This document shows positions 27,611-37,428 of a stretch of DNA of 64,000 nucleotides, in pieces. Both the position numbers and the translations under genes were made by a program. Position 1 is the first letter of the stretch. Every line of letters starts with the position of its first letter. The DNA comes from a bacterium (GTDB taxonomy: Bacteria > Zhuqueibacterota > QNDG01 > JAGLOF01): positions 62,001 through 126,000 of the forward strand of contig JAFGRY010000010.1 in the NCBI GenBank assembly GCA_016934955.1, read 5' to 3'. A model generated the notes under the pieces. That model saw only the letters and a list, made by a program, of their open reading frames with translations. It was not told where the DNA came from and searched no databases.

Positions 27611-27640
27611 AAACACTCCGATTTTACAATCGGAGTGTTT
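27611..27640 (-). terminator. Terminator of the DPP-IV-like gene
   Basis: AAACACTCCGATT (27611-27623), loop TTAC, AATCGGAGTGTTT (27628-27640): a 13-bp perfect stem about 50 bases after the stop at 27689. An imperfect direct repeat (TGTACAGGGG type) flanks it at about 27583 and 27638. Confidence 0.7.
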
Positions 27641-27688
27641 GTACAGGGGGAACATTAGGGGGACAGGGAATTCCCTTTCAGTCCTCTT

Positions 27689-29758
27689 TCACTGCTGTAA
27701 AAGATGGCGTTTTAAAAATGCATCCTGGGTATCGTATCCTCCAAATCCATGGGTGCCCAGCGGAAAAAACCGGCTGTCATAGGGTTTTTGGGCATCGTCG
27801 AGGGCCTTGATCAGCTGAAACGCGTTGGTCGGGTGCACGTTGTCATCCACAAGTCCGTGCATGATCAGCAGTTTGCCCTGGAGATTGCCTGCGAAATGCA
27901 TCACCGATGCGTTGCCGTACCCTTCGGGATTGTCATCGGGCAGGCCCATGTAGCGTTCCGTGTAGATGCTGTCATAATTGCGCCAGTCGGTCGGGCCGGC
28001 GCGGTCAACGGCCACAGTGAACACGTCCGGATATTTCACGATGCCCATGGCGGCCATGTATCCGCCGTAGGAATGCCCGACGATTCCCACGCGGCTGCCG
28101 TCGACATAGGGCCGCCGGCGCAGGTACCTCACTCCCTGAGCCTGTCCCCTGATATCGACATCGCCGAGCCTGCGGTAGACAGCGGCCTTGAATGCCTTGC
28201 CTCTTCCGGATGTGCCCAGATTGTCGATGCGGGCTACGAGAAAACCGTTGTCGTTATACGGGGAGCCGCCCGTATATCTGTTCGAGACAGCCCTGGATCC
28301 GGGACCGCCGTACACACTGATGACGAGGGGATACCGCCGGTTCTCATTGAAGTCAGCCGGTTTGTAGAGGATGCCGTAGAGATCGGTTTTCCCATCGGCG
28401 GCTTTGAAGCTGAACAGCTCGGCACGGGGGTTTGCCTCCGCTGGTCCGGCCGCCAGCATTTTCATCCTGTCGCCGCCGGTGCTGTAAAGAGCGGTGGACG
28501 GCGGTGTCTCCACACTCTCAAATCTGACAACGAACCATTGTCCGTCGGGTGAAATATCGAAGGAGGTGTGGTTCAGCTCGCTTCTGGTCAGCCGTGCCTG
28601 ACCGCTTCCGTCCAGTCGCACCCGATTGAGATGGTCGCAGAGCGGATGGGAGCCGTTCCTGGCGGTGTAATACAGCCAGCCGCCGGGTTCATCGACACGT
28701 ATGATCCGCTGATCCGGATAGTCGCCGCGGGTAAGGGTGGTCAGCAGACGGCCGTCGATATGCCTCAGTTCAAAATGACGGAATCCCGTCTTTTCCGTTT
28801 CCCAGATGAACCGTTTGCCGTCCGCGAGAAACCGCATGTCCGGGCTGTTCTCCTGCCATGTATCCTGATGCTCGGACAGCACAATCCTCGTCTCTCCGCT
28901 TTCAGCATCCAGGGCGACGACCTCGAGATCGTGCTGCAGACGGTCGGTCCGGTTGAACAGCAGTTCATGCCCGTCGGGCGTGAATCGCATGTTATAGATG
29001 TACTGATCCCGTTCTTTGTGCCCGCAGTCAACGGGAATACGGGCCCGTTTCTCGAGATCATAGATCTCAAGCCAGACGACGGGATTGGGCGCTCCCGCCT
29101 TGATATATCCTTCAACAAGCAGCGATGTGTTGATTTTTGTGAGATTACCGAGCAGATAAAAATCTTTTACCGGCCGCTCATCGAAGACGTAGTAGATAAG
29201 TTTTTTCGAATCGGGCGACCACCACATGCCGTGCCGCACGTCCAGTTCTTCACCGTATGTCCAGTTCGCGGTGCCGTATCTGAATTTCCGGTGGCCCTCG
29301 GTGGTAACCGGAATCGACAGGGACCCGTCGACGCTCTCGAGCACGACATTCCAGTCCCGGCAGCAGGCGAACCACTGTCCGTCCGGCGAGACTTCGGTCA
29401 GGTACTGATGCCCTCGTTCTGGCCGCTCAATGGTTCGGCCGCCGACAGTGATCGCGGTGTTTCGGCGCCGGCTGCGACGCTCTTCTCCGTCGATCGGGGA
29501 CGTTCTCTCGATCTCGGCGATGGAGAGCGTCTGCAGATCGACCCGGTACTGTTTTAAATGGTGGACATATTCGAAGCAGCGGCCGTCTTCAGACCAGCGT
29601 GTGTTGGTGATAACACCTTCTCTGGCGGGATTGACCCGGGCGCGCTGCGGACGCGGGCCGCTGCCGGACCCGATATCTGCTCCGGCTGCCGCGACAGCCA
29701 GCGCTGCGAACAGTACGGTGGACACACGTATCCAACGCTTACCCATCTCATCCTCCAA
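27689..29758 (-). CDS. Dipeptidyl peptidase IV-type S9 peptidase
   Basis: A 689-residue exported protein (signal at about 5-25, ending AAAGA). The N-terminal beta-propeller (about 40-420) has DPP-IV repeats such as TYGEELDVRHGMWWSPDSKK. The C-terminal alpha/beta hydrolase has the nucleophile motif GHSYGGY, the acid in MHGLVDDNVH and the His in GTHGFGG. DPP-IV removes N-terminal dipeptides ending in Pro or Ala. The E-E pair usual in DPP-IV substrate binding is seen as GEELD. It is one of several exopeptidases in this stretch. Confidence 0.88.
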   Translation of the reverse strand: MEDEMGKRWIRVSTVLFAALAVAAAGADIGSGSGPRPQRARVNPAREGVITNTRWSEDGRCFEYVHHLKQYRVDLQTLSIAEIERTSPIDGEERRSRRRNTAITVGGRTIERPERGHQYLTEVSPDGQWFACCRDWNVVLESVDGSLSIPVTTEGHRKFRYGTANWTYGEELDVRHGMWWSPDSKKLIYYVFDERPVKDFYLLGNLTKINTSLLVEGYIKAGAPNPVVWLEIYDLEKRARIPVDCGHKERDQYIYNMRFTPDGHELLFNRTDRLQHDLEVVALDAESGETRIVLSEHQDTWQENSPDMRFLADGKRFIWETEKTGFRHFELRHIDGRLLTTLTRGDYPDQRIIRVDEPGGWLYYTARNGSHPLCDHLNRVRLDGSGQARLTRSELNHTSFDISPDGQWFVVRFESVETPPSTALYSTGGDRMKMLAAGPAEANPRAELFSFKAADGKTDLYGILYKPADFNENRRYPLVISVYGGPGSRAVSNRYTGGSPYNDNGFLVARIDNLGTSGRGKAFKAAVYRRLGDVDIRGQAQGVRYLRRRPYVDGSRVGIVGHSYGGYMAAMGIVKYPDVFTVAVDRAGPTDWRNYDSIYTERYMGLPDDNPEGYGNASVMHFAGNLQGKLLIMHGLVDDNVHPTNAFQLIKALDDAQKPYDSRFFPLGTHGFGGYDTQDAFLKRHLLQQ

Positions 29759-29782
29759 AACTGCTTGGTATCTATGGTGCAG

Positions 29783-29813
29783 CTGCGGGCGCCGTTCTCA
29801 GCGGCGCCCGCAG
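29783..29813 (-). terminator. Hairpin after the M28 peptidase gene
   Basis: CTGCGGGCGCC (29783-29793) pairs with GGCGCCCGCAG (29803-29813): an 11-bp perfect stem and 9-base loop, 16 bases after the stop at 29829. No strong T-run follows. Confidence 0.55.
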
Positions 29814-29828
29814 TAACGATCATCCCGG

Positions 29829-32246
29829 TTACATGCCGAACCGCCGGATATTTCTCGGCGGCTGTACAGCGTCCAGGTTTCCGGCGCTGCCGCGGTTGGC
29901 CCCGGCGCCGCCGATTGCGTAGATTTCTTCATGGCTCCAGCCCTTGTCGATAAGGGCCATGTACAGCACCCGTTTTGCCTCATCCAGATTCTCGGACGAC
30001 ATCACCCGCAGGAGCAGATTGTCGGTATCACCGAAACGCTCTTTCAAGGTAACCAGGTTCGAGACGCAATCCGACACTTCCGCGGGAGCGAAATCGACCG
30101 CGAGCAGCGTCTTCTTCTCATTCATCACCGCTATCTGTTCGTCGCTGAGCGTCACTTCGCCCTGAACGATGAACGGCTTTTCAGCGGCGGCGAGCATGGC
30201 ATCGAGAGCGGCCGCTGTCGGGGCGTTGACCGTAACGAGAATGTCAAGATCCTGCACGGCTTTCAGTCCCCTGGCGCCGCACTCGGTCAGGCCGGCGTCA
30301 AACCAGATACTGTCCCTGCCGCAGACATCGAGACGGCCGAACTGCAGGGCGTCTTTGGCGATTTTCAGGAGAACGGGATCGTTGCCGTACACACCGGGAC
30401 CGGCAAGCCCCTGATTGATGCTGCCCCGGCCGCCGCCGAACCTGCGCAGATAGCGCATCATTGTATTGTCCTGGCCGGTACCGGCCGGCTGCTGCAGTTC
30501 GCTGATCTTGTCCGCGATCGCCTTGGCGAGATCGTCTCTGGTTTTCGGCTCCAGCTGCGTCCAGCCTCTCTCGGCGTTCAGCGCGGGATTGATCAGCGTG
30601 ATATTCCAGCTGAGCGCGTTATAGATGTCCTGCCGTTCGGGAACAATGAGTGATCCGGGTGCATTCGCGAGATTGATCGTACCCTGCAGCACGAACTGTC
30701 CGGTCTTGCCCAGAATATCCGGTTCGATATGAACGATGTCATCACCGGTGTCATGATAATCGGGATGTCCGCCGCCGCCGGAGGTCATCAGACCCAGGGC
30801 CTCGATGCCTCTGGAGATAAACGCGGAATAATCGCTGCCGCCGGGCGTCCCCGTGGCGGGGTCAACGATACCGATCACTTCCGGCAGCTGATCTTTTTTG
30901 ATGATATCCCAGAGCTCCGGGAAGTTCAGCGCCCCGGGCGCGTCGATCCGGTCGCCCATACCCACCATGTCCATATTGAAGTATGCCACCACGTTATCCA
31001 TGGCAACACCGTCACTGGGATTGGCGGCGTAGTAATTGGACCCGATCAGGCCCAGTTCCTCGGCAGTCCAGAGGCAGAAAATCACGGTCCGTTTCGGCTG
31101 AATCCCGTTCGCTTTCATCACGCGGGCGATCTCCATCGTCACCGCGCTTCCGGAGGCGTTGTCGTCGGCGCCGTTATACACCTGGCCGTTGGTCACACCG
31201 AGGTGGTCATAATGGCCGCCGATAATCACATATTCATTTTTAAGCACGGGATCGCTGCCGGTGATCCTGGCGATGACGTTCCTGCCGATATCGCCGCCGA
31301 AATCCTTCCCGTAATACTCGACCTTGTCGAACCCCTTGATCTCCGCCTTGATACCGGTGGCAAACGATCGAGACGTGCCGTTTTTAATGTCGAGCTGAAT
31401 GGCGTTCATTCTGCGTTCGAACGCGCGATCGGATTCCTGGTCGTCCGTATAGAACATCCACTTCAGCACCCGGTCGGACACTTCGCTGACGATCATGAAA
31501 TCCCTGGTGAAGGGCGATTTCTCCAGCGGGGCGCGGCCTCGGCGAAAGCGGGCGAAGGGGTCGTCTGATGCGGACGCGGGATTGAAGAAGATAATGCCGG
31601 CCGCGCCTTTGGCGTAGGCCACGTTGATCTTGGTGCTGTCTTCTATCTCCTCTTTCCACTCAGCTCCCTCATCCGCTGCTGCCTCGGCCTGCTCGGGAGC
31701 GAACCGGTCCCGCGGCGCCTCGACATCCGCCGGAGATCCTTTGAGCACAAACACGAATTTACCTTTTACATCGATGCCGGCATACTCATCCAGCCCTTTG
31801 CCCGGCGCCGAGATACCGTATCCGGCAAAAACAATCTCGCCTTTCATTTTCTTGCCGGTGACGGACCGCTGATCGATGCTGAAATCACCATAGCGCTGGA
31901 AAAACTCCCGGCCGCCGATTTTCAGCTCCGGAATACCGCTCACCATGGTAAAATTCATGCTGCGGCCCCGGCCTTCCACCGGAACGCTCTGGAAGTAGGT
32001 ACCGTTCTCCCCCGCGGGTTCGAGTCCCCAGGTTTCAAAATTCTTCGCGGCCCAGTCCTGCAGCTCCCTGAATTCCGGAGTAAGGGGTTTGCGCCCCAGG
32101 TACCTGTCCGCCGCCATGTGATCGATCAGATCGTAAATTCTCTGTCCGTCGACCCTGATATTCGTGGTCTGGGCCGCCAGCGGCAGAACCAGTACCGCCA
32201 GAAGCGCCGCTGTGACCATGTACCGCAACAGCTGTTTTGTTTTCAT
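29829..32246 (-). CDS. Exported M28-family zinc aminopeptidase
   Basis: An 805-residue protein with a signal peptide (about 1-25, ending PLAAQ). A PA-like inserted region is present (about 130-250, GEIVFAGYGISAPGKGLDEY). The M28 core has the metal ligands in IIGGHYDHLG, NGADDNASG and WTAEELGLIGSNYYA, plus GTPGGSDYSAFI. About 250 residues of unassigned helical sequence follow, with Ala-rich repeats. Members remove N-terminal residues from peptides. The next gene downstream is the DPP-IV homologue, 70 bases away, and the two would act on each other's products. Confidence 0.88.
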   Translation of the reverse strand: MKTKQLLRYMVTAALLAVLVLPLAAQTTNIRVDGQRIYDLIDHMAADRYLGRKPLTPEFRELQDWAAKNFETWGLEPAGENGTYFQSVPVEGRGRSMNFTMVSGIPELKIGGREFFQRYGDFSIDQRSVTGKKMKGEIVFAGYGISAPGKGLDEYAGIDVKGKFVFVLKGSPADVEAPRDRFAPEQAEAAADEGAEWKEEIEDSTKINVAYAKGAAGIIFFNPASASDDPFARFRRGRAPLEKSPFTRDFMIVSEVSDRVLKWMFYTDDQESDRAFERRMNAIQLDIKNGTSRSFATGIKAEIKGFDKVEYYGKDFGGDIGRNVIARITGSDPVLKNEYVIIGGHYDHLGVTNGQVYNGADDNASGSAVTMEIARVMKANGIQPKRTVIFCLWTAEELGLIGSNYYAANPSDGVAMDNVVAYFNMDMVGMGDRIDAPGALNFPELWDIIKKDQLPEVIGIVDPATGTPGGSDYSAFISRGIEALGLMTSGGGGHPDYHDTGDDIVHIEPDILGKTGQFVLQGTINLANAPGSLIVPERQDIYNALSWNITLINPALNAERGWTQLEPKTRDDLAKAIADKISELQQPAGTGQDNTMMRYLRRFGGGRGSINQGLAGPGVYGNDPVLLKIAKDALQFGRLDVCGRDSIWFDAGLTECGARGLKAVQDLDILVTVNAPTAAALDAMLAAAEKPFIVQGEVTLSDEQIAVMNEKKTLLAVDFAPAEVSDCVSNLVTLKERFGDTDNLLLRVMSSENLDEAKRVLYMALIDKGWSHEEIYAIGGAGANRGSAGNLDAVQPPRNIRRFGM

Positions 32247-32273
32247 CGATGTTCTCCTTGTCCTCTGGGACCG

Positions 32274-33563
32274 TTAATCGTAGCGTGAGCTGCTTGATGC
32301 CCCGAAGCGGGGATTGACAACGTTGTTGAAGAGCGCGCCGAAGCGGTAGCCGAAACCGACGGAAAAGAAGTAGCTGTAATCCGATGCCATTTCTTTTCTG
32401 CGCAGCAGCAGATCTTCGGTGCTGACCTCTCCTTTCGGCAAATTCAACTGATTGTGCGTGGCGGAGTAATGGCCGCTTATATCAAAGGAAAATCCCCGAA
32501 ACACTCTCAGCGAAAGCTCTCCGAAAAAAGTGAGTTTGTTTTTTGAAAAATCATGAAAATAGTGGGATCCCTCCAGGGTAAACCGGGCGTTTCCCCACTG
32601 CTCGGTAAGTTCGAGAGTCGCGGCGAGGGACTCGCTGAACAGACTCTCTTTTCGTTTATCGTAAATGGTCCGCTCACGGTAGCGTACGGCTTCAAATCCC
32701 GCTTTGTAGAGAAGCCGCAGCTGTCTGCGGGTGGATTCGGCATAAGGGAAAACATTGTACTCGATTGCGGGCTGGGGTTGCAGGGTGTAATCGATGTTGC
32801 TGTATGAGGAGGTTGCTGCCGAAATCCACCCGCCTGCAGACCAGTGGTCTCCGAGACTTTTTACCCAGAGAGCGTTGACATTGGCGCGTTCGGATGTACT
32901 TGTATAGACATAATCGTCGAAATCATACTGATTTTCTTTATACCTGCCGTCGAACCGTATTCTCGTTCTGCTTTCCAGGGTCACCCGCTCGGCGGTGACC
33001 GATCCCGAAAGTGATGCTGAATTGCTGGTTTTCTGGCCGTCAAAGCTCGATCGTACGCTTGTATGAAATATCCAGTGGTTCCACTTGCCGCCGCTGTCGT
33101 GCTGATAGGTGATCTGTTCCCGAAAGCGCACACTTATGGAACCGGCCAGTGACGACGCCGCCATATAGGGAGCGAGGCCGAGCTTGATGGTCCGGACAAC
33201 GCCGTCCCGAACTTCATATATCGTATCGGTGCTTCCTGAACAGTACCTGATGGTATTCTGCAGTTCATTAAACGTATTCCGCCCGATAAAATTCATCGTG
33301 TACTCCCGGCCGCCGCTGCCCGTTTTCTGGGTGGTGATGAGAAGATGGATATCGGCATCCTGCGGGTCGCGGACATAATTGACGAACGGAATTTCGGTCT
33401 TGATATAATTTTCATCGATGTCCCGGCCGTCAAGGTAGACTTTGGGAGCGTCTTCCCTGATACGGGCCGCATCGATGCCGACGCCGTCGGAAGCCGCGGC
33501 CGCGGCCGCAAACAGCAGCAGCAGCGCTGTCTTGATCATGAGGGCTGGTTCGTTTCTCTTCAT
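32274..33563 (-). CDS. Probable outer-membrane beta-barrel protein, function unknown
   Basis: A 429-residue protein with a signal peptide (about 8-24, ending AAAAS). An N-terminal periplasmic region (about 25-130) includes VYLDGRDIDENYIKTEIPFV and YVRDPQDADIHLLIT. The rest alternates polar and aromatic residues in short strands (SGSVTAERVTLESRTRIRFD, FFSVGFGYRFG near the end), as in outer-membrane barrels. I do not recognise the family. It is divergently oriented to the regulator at 33751, so that regulator may control it (inference). The M28 gene starts 27 bases downstream. Confidence 0.7.
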   Translation of the reverse strand: MKRNEPALMIKTALLLLFAAAAAASDGVGIDAARIREDAPKVYLDGRDIDENYIKTEIPFVNYVRDPQDADIHLLITTQKTGSGGREYTMNFIGRNTFNELQNTIRYCSGSTDTIYEVRDGVVRTIKLGLAPYMAASSLAGSISVRFREQITYQHDSGGKWNHWIFHTSVRSSFDGQKTSNSASLSGSVTAERVTLESRTRIRFDGRYKENQYDFDDYVYTSTSERANVNALWVKSLGDHWSAGGWISAATSSYSNIDYTLQPQPAIEYNVFPYAESTRRQLRLLYKAGFEAVRYRERTIYDKRKESLFSESLAATLELTEQWGNARFTLEGSHYFHDFSKNKLTFFGELSLRVFRGFSFDISGHYSATHNQLNLPKGEVSTEDLLLRRKEMASDYSYFFSVGFGYRFGALFNNVVNPRFGASSSSRYD

Positions 33564-33750
33564 CTAACTCCTAAACCTGTTCTATCCGCAATTACTGTTT
33601 TGAATTTCAATTTTTTATTGTATATTGAAACCAGCGCCTGCGGCCGGTATTCAATGGTACAAGTATACAGCATAAAAAGCAAAAACTCCTGAAGCGACAC
33701 TAATTTTCTCCTAACATTTCACTAACGAACAGATAAATAGCGGCGATATC

Positions 33751-35811
33751 ATGGGTGAAATCTACAGACTGGACGGAACATGGGAAATAAAACCGCGGCT
33801 GAGCCGTATTTCCGGTCCCCAGGGCACCCTCACCATTCCGCCGAAATATATGGAAGTGCTTGTCTATCTGATCGCCAACGCGGGGGAAGTGGTAAGCCGT
33901 GACGAACTGCTGCGTGAGATCTGGGCCGATGCGGTCGTGGTCGAGGAATCGCTGACCCGGGCCGTATCGGAACTGCGTAAAATACTCCAGGACGATCCCA
34001 GGGCGCCCAGGATTATCGAAACGATACCCAAAAAGGGGTACCGGCTCATCGCACCTGTTGAAAAAACGGAACAGCAGCCGCCCCGGACCAGGACCGGACA
34101 CCGTTTCGGCCGGACGGCCTACATCGCACTGTTCGTCATTGTCGCTGCTGCAGCCTTCTATGTATTCTCTACGCAATTACGGACATCGGCCGCCGGACGA
34201 GGGCCGGCAGTCCATCTCATGCCCCTGACGAGCTATCCGGGCGAAGAGAGCTTCCCGGTTCTCAGTCCCGACGGCAATCGCCTCGCTTTCCGCTGGGACG
34301 GGGAAGGCGGGTACAATTCCAGCATTTACGTCAAGGTCATCGGTTCGGAAAACCCCCTGCGGCTGACAAACGGCGGTATCACGTCCGATCCGGCCTGGTC
34401 GCCGGACGGCCGGTATATTTCATACACCAGACGCACCGCCCGGGGAAGGGCCATCTACATGGTCCCCTCTTCCAGCGGTCCGGAACAGCGCGTGGCCGAG
34501 AACAGCTATGATGTCTATAACCCCGTCTGGTCCCCGGACGGAGACCATTTGCTCTACGCCAGGGAGAGTGAAGAAACGGGGTCGCGGCTGATTTACCTCT
34601 ACTCGCTGACCACAGGCGAAGAAACGCTCATCACTCCCGCGGGCACAAACCGCATCGTCGACAGCAAGCCGGTGTTCTCTCCCACAGGGGAGCGGATCGC
34701 ATTCATCAGGACCGACAAAGGTGAAAAGGACGTTTTTACCATCTCGCCCGATGGATCGGTGATGAAAAAGGTCACGCCCGGAGGGCAGTGGATCACCGAT
34801 GTCGACTGGGCCCCCGACGGTCGCTGGATAATCTACTCCTCGAAAGAGGGCATCTGGAAAACGACCGAGTCCGGAGGCAAGCCGGTGCTTCTCACCGCCG
34901 GCGGTTTGCGCATCGAAAATATCACCGTTGCCAGAGAGAGCTGGCGTCTCGCGTACGAACAGTCGAACAGAGAAGTGAATATCTGGAGAATGACGCTGCC
35001 GGAAGAAATCGATGCGACACATGAACCGAAACCCTTCATATCCTCTTCCCGTTCGGACAGCCAGCCGGTCTTTTCACCCGACGGCAGACGGATCGCCTTT
35101 ATCTCGGACAGAACCGGGGATCCCCAGCTCTGGATATGCCGGCGGGACGGTTCCGCTCCAGTGCAGCTGACCCATTTCAACGGCTGCCTCGTCGGGCATC
35201 CGCGCTGGTCTCCGGACGGCACAAAAATCACTTTCACCGCCCAGCTGTATGGCAACTCGGATATTTTTATCGTCAACGCCGAAGGCGGTGAACCGATTCA
35301 GATCACCAGGGAACCAAGCAGAGAGACCACTTCGTCCTGGTCCGCCGACGGCGGCTGGATCTATTTCACTTCCGACCGCAGGGATGAGCCGCAGATATGG
35401 AAGATTCCGGTCGACGGCGGGGACGCGATAGAGATCGTGAACTCACCTTCCTTCCGTCCGACCGAGTCAGCCGACGGAAAGACCCTGTATTATGAGCTCA
35501 ATCCGAGAACGAGCCAGAGCATCTGGGAAAAACCGGTAAACGGCGGCCGGGGGAAAAAACTCTTTTCCTTCCCGGACAGCTGGATCTGGGATTGGAAGCT
35601 GACCGATGAGGGCATATATTACTCCCGGAGCGATACCAGCGACACGTTCGAGATCGGCTATTATGATTTTGTCTCCCGGGAACTGACGCCGCTCTACACC
35701 ACATCGGAACCCGCCGCCGATTTCGGATTCGACCCGGGAAGCCGCACGGCCCTGTTTTCAAAGCTGGAACGGGACGAGGGTGATATCGTGCTTATGGAGA
35801 ATTTTCAGTAA
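33751..35811 (+). CDS. ToxR/CadC-like one-component regulator with TolB-type propeller
   Basis: A 686-residue protein. Residues about 5-105 form an OmpR/PhoB winged-helix DNA-binding domain (PPKYMEVLVYLIANAGEVVS, EESLTRAVSELRKILQDDPR, ETIPKKGYRLIAPV). A single membrane helix lies near 124-145. The periplasmic part (about 160-680) is a beta-propeller built of PD40/TolB repeats marked by SPDG, WSPDGRYISY and FSPDGRRIAF. It has no receiver domain. Membrane-bound regulators of this layout sense periplasmic signals and bind DNA directly. The start follows a weak ribosome site. It is divergent from the barrel gene at 33563. Confidence 0.83.
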   Translation: MGEIYRLDGTWEIKPRLSRISGPQGTLTIPPKYMEVLVYLIANAGEVVSRDELLREIWADAVVVEESLTRAVSELRKILQDDPRAPRIIETIPKKGYRLIAPVEKTEQQPPRTRTGHRFGRTAYIALFVIVAAAAFYVFSTQLRTSAAGRGPAVHLMPLTSYPGEESFPVLSPDGNRLAFRWDGEGGYNSSIYVKVIGSENPLRLTNGGITSDPAWSPDGRYISYTRRTARGRAIYMVPSSSGPEQRVAENSYDVYNPVWSPDGDHLLYARESEETGSRLIYLYSLTTGEETLITPAGTNRIVDSKPVFSPTGERIAFIRTDKGEKDVFTISPDGSVMKKVTPGGQWITDVDWAPDGRWIIYSSKEGIWKTTESGGKPVLLTAGGLRIENITVARESWRLAYEQSNREVNIWRMTLPEEIDATHEPKPFISSSRSDSQPVFSPDGRRIAFISDRTGDPQLWICRRDGSAPVQLTHFNGCLVGHPRWSPDGTKITFTAQLYGNSDIFIVNAEGGEPIQITREPSRETTSSWSADGGWIYFTSDRRDEPQIWKIPVDGGDAIEIVNSPSFRPTESADGKTLYYELNPRTSQSIWEKPVNGGRGKKLFSFPDSWIWDWKLTDEGIYYSRSDTSDTFEIGYYDFVSRELTPLYTTSEPAADFGFDPGSRTALFSKLERDEGDIVLMENFQ

Positions 35812-35869
35812 CGATCCGGTTGATCCCTCTACCGCTTTCCCGTGAACACAAACACCGCCTGGAGTATCG

Positions 35870-37093
35870 ATGAGCAGAGTCAAATCCGCTATCGCCATGT
35901 CGGATATTCATCTCGGCATTCCCGACTGCTACCTCCACAGTAAAAACAGCACCTACGAAAAAAACGCCGAACAGCTGCTCGCCACGCTGAACGAGCTGGG
36001 GCCCCGGGACGAACTGATCATCAACGGTGATTTTCTCGATCTGGTGCTGGCCGGGCACGACGCGGTGTACGAGGATGTGCGGGCCTTCTTCGCGCTCATT
36101 GCGGAAGCGGGGCCCTACAAGCGTATTATTTATATTCCCGGTAATCACGATCACCATTTCTGGACCTCTTTGGTCGAATTCATGAACGTGAACGGCAGCC
36201 TGCGCCGCGGTGAAACGCCGCCGAACAATCTATTCTATCCCTACTGTTTCGTGGATGCCCGCTTTTCCAGCGAAGATCCCACTCTCGCCTATGACATCCC
36301 CCTGACCAATTGCTGGCCGAAGAACAAGCCGCGGCCGGAGATTGTCGTCAAGTATCCGCATCACCTGGTCATTGTCCAGGGCAGGGAAGAAGAAAGGAAC
36401 TACCTGTTCACCCACGGCCACTTTCTCGAGCCGCTGTTCAAACCGGTGAACTTTCTCATTGAACCGGCCCAGCTGGAAGAGCTCGAGGCATTCAATAATT
36501 TCTGGCTGGAGGCCTTCAACTACCACATCGGGCATGCAGGCAAATTGACCAGCAGTGTCTTCACCATTCTCGAGAGCTACGAAAAGGGCGGCAAACAGGA
36601 GACCCGGAAACTCAGGTCGATTCTCGAATCGGGCGGCCAGCTGTTCACCAACCTGTTTCGCCTCAAATGGCACAAGGCGATCATGCTGCGAATCATTCTC
36701 AAGGCCATCGCCCGCAAACTGACCTTCGAGGGGAAAGCGCAGCTGTTCGAGGTTCCTATAAACGACAACCTGAAATACAACATCGCCCACTACATCCACA
36801 AGTACATCCTCCTGCGCTACCGCCAGGGCAAGACCGGGACCTATCACATCCCCATGGACACCGACATCCCCACGCCCTTCACCTTCGTGTTCGGCCACAC
36901 CCACCGGCCAGTGACCAACGCCGACATGCGGGACACCATGGTCTTCGTCAACGGCTACGAGTACCCCATTCTCAACACGGGCGGATGGCTGAAACGGGCC
37001 GGCGCCCGGGACCTGAACGGGAAAAGCTCGGGCATTCTCGTGATGGATCAAGAGGGGGCCCGGTGGATATCGATGGAAGGGAAGCTGTCGTAG
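35870..37093 (+). CDS. Calcineurin-like metallophosphoesterase
   Basis: A 407-residue cytoplasmic protein with the full metal-binding set: AMSDIHLG (D and H), INGDFLDLV (GD), IPGNHDHHF (GNHD), THGHFLEPL (H) and FGHTHRPV (GHTH). A long helical insert between the fourth and fifth motifs (about 200-320) is unlike small phosphodiesterases. The substrate cannot be told from sequence. Possible roles are hydrolysis of phosphoesters or of a UDP-lipid. It lies between the regulator gene and an S9C peptidase on the same strand but with sizeable gaps. Confidence 0.85.
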   Translation: MSRVKSAIAMSDIHLGIPDCYLHSKNSTYEKNAEQLLATLNELGPRDELIINGDFLDLVLAGHDAVYEDVRAFFALIAEAGPYKRIIYIPGNHDHHFWTSLVEFMNVNGSLRRGETPPNNLFYPYCFVDARFSSEDPTLAYDIPLTNCWPKNKPRPEIVVKYPHHLVIVQGREEERNYLFTHGHFLEPLFKPVNFLIEPAQLEELEAFNNFWLEAFNYHIGHAGKLTSSVFTILESYEKGGKQETRKLRSILESGGQLFTNLFRLKWHKAIMLRIILKAIARKLTFEGKAQLFEVPINDNLKYNIAHYIHKYILLRYRQGKTGTYHIPMDTDIPTPFTFVFGHTHRPVTNADMRDTMVFVNGYEYPILNTGGWLKRAGARDLNGKSSGILVMDQEGARWISMEGKLS

Positions 37094-37355
37094 GAATCTG
37101 CATAGAGGATGGTCAACGGTTATCAGAGACAGTAGACCGGGGGCGGGAGACAGGACCCGACCCTCCACCCCGGGAAGACGCCAACGAAAGACACGAAAAT
37201 CACAATAACCTGAGATTGAGAGTGAAAAAGTGTTCCAAGAAAGTCTTTGTCTCTTTCTAAAGTGGTGTTGCTGTTACGTTCTATTGTCCACTCGTTCTCA
37301 CGTTTTTATCGTTTGCTTCCTGTCTCCAGCCTCCGGCCTCCCTTAAAAAATCCTT

Positions 37356-37384
37356 TTGAATTTCTCCCCCTCAATGGATATATT
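37356..37384 (+). promoter_or_regulatory. Sigma-70-type promoter of the S9C peptidase gene
   Basis: TTGAAT (37356-37361), 17-base spacer, TATATT (37379-37384), about 45 bases before the ATG at 37429, which has AGGAGG 5 bases upstream. The rest of the 335-base gap after the phosphoesterase holds nothing else that I recognise. Confidence 0.6.
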
Positions 37385-37428
37385 AAAAAACAACCCATAC
37401 AACTCTGCATTTATCCACAGGAGGTCTT

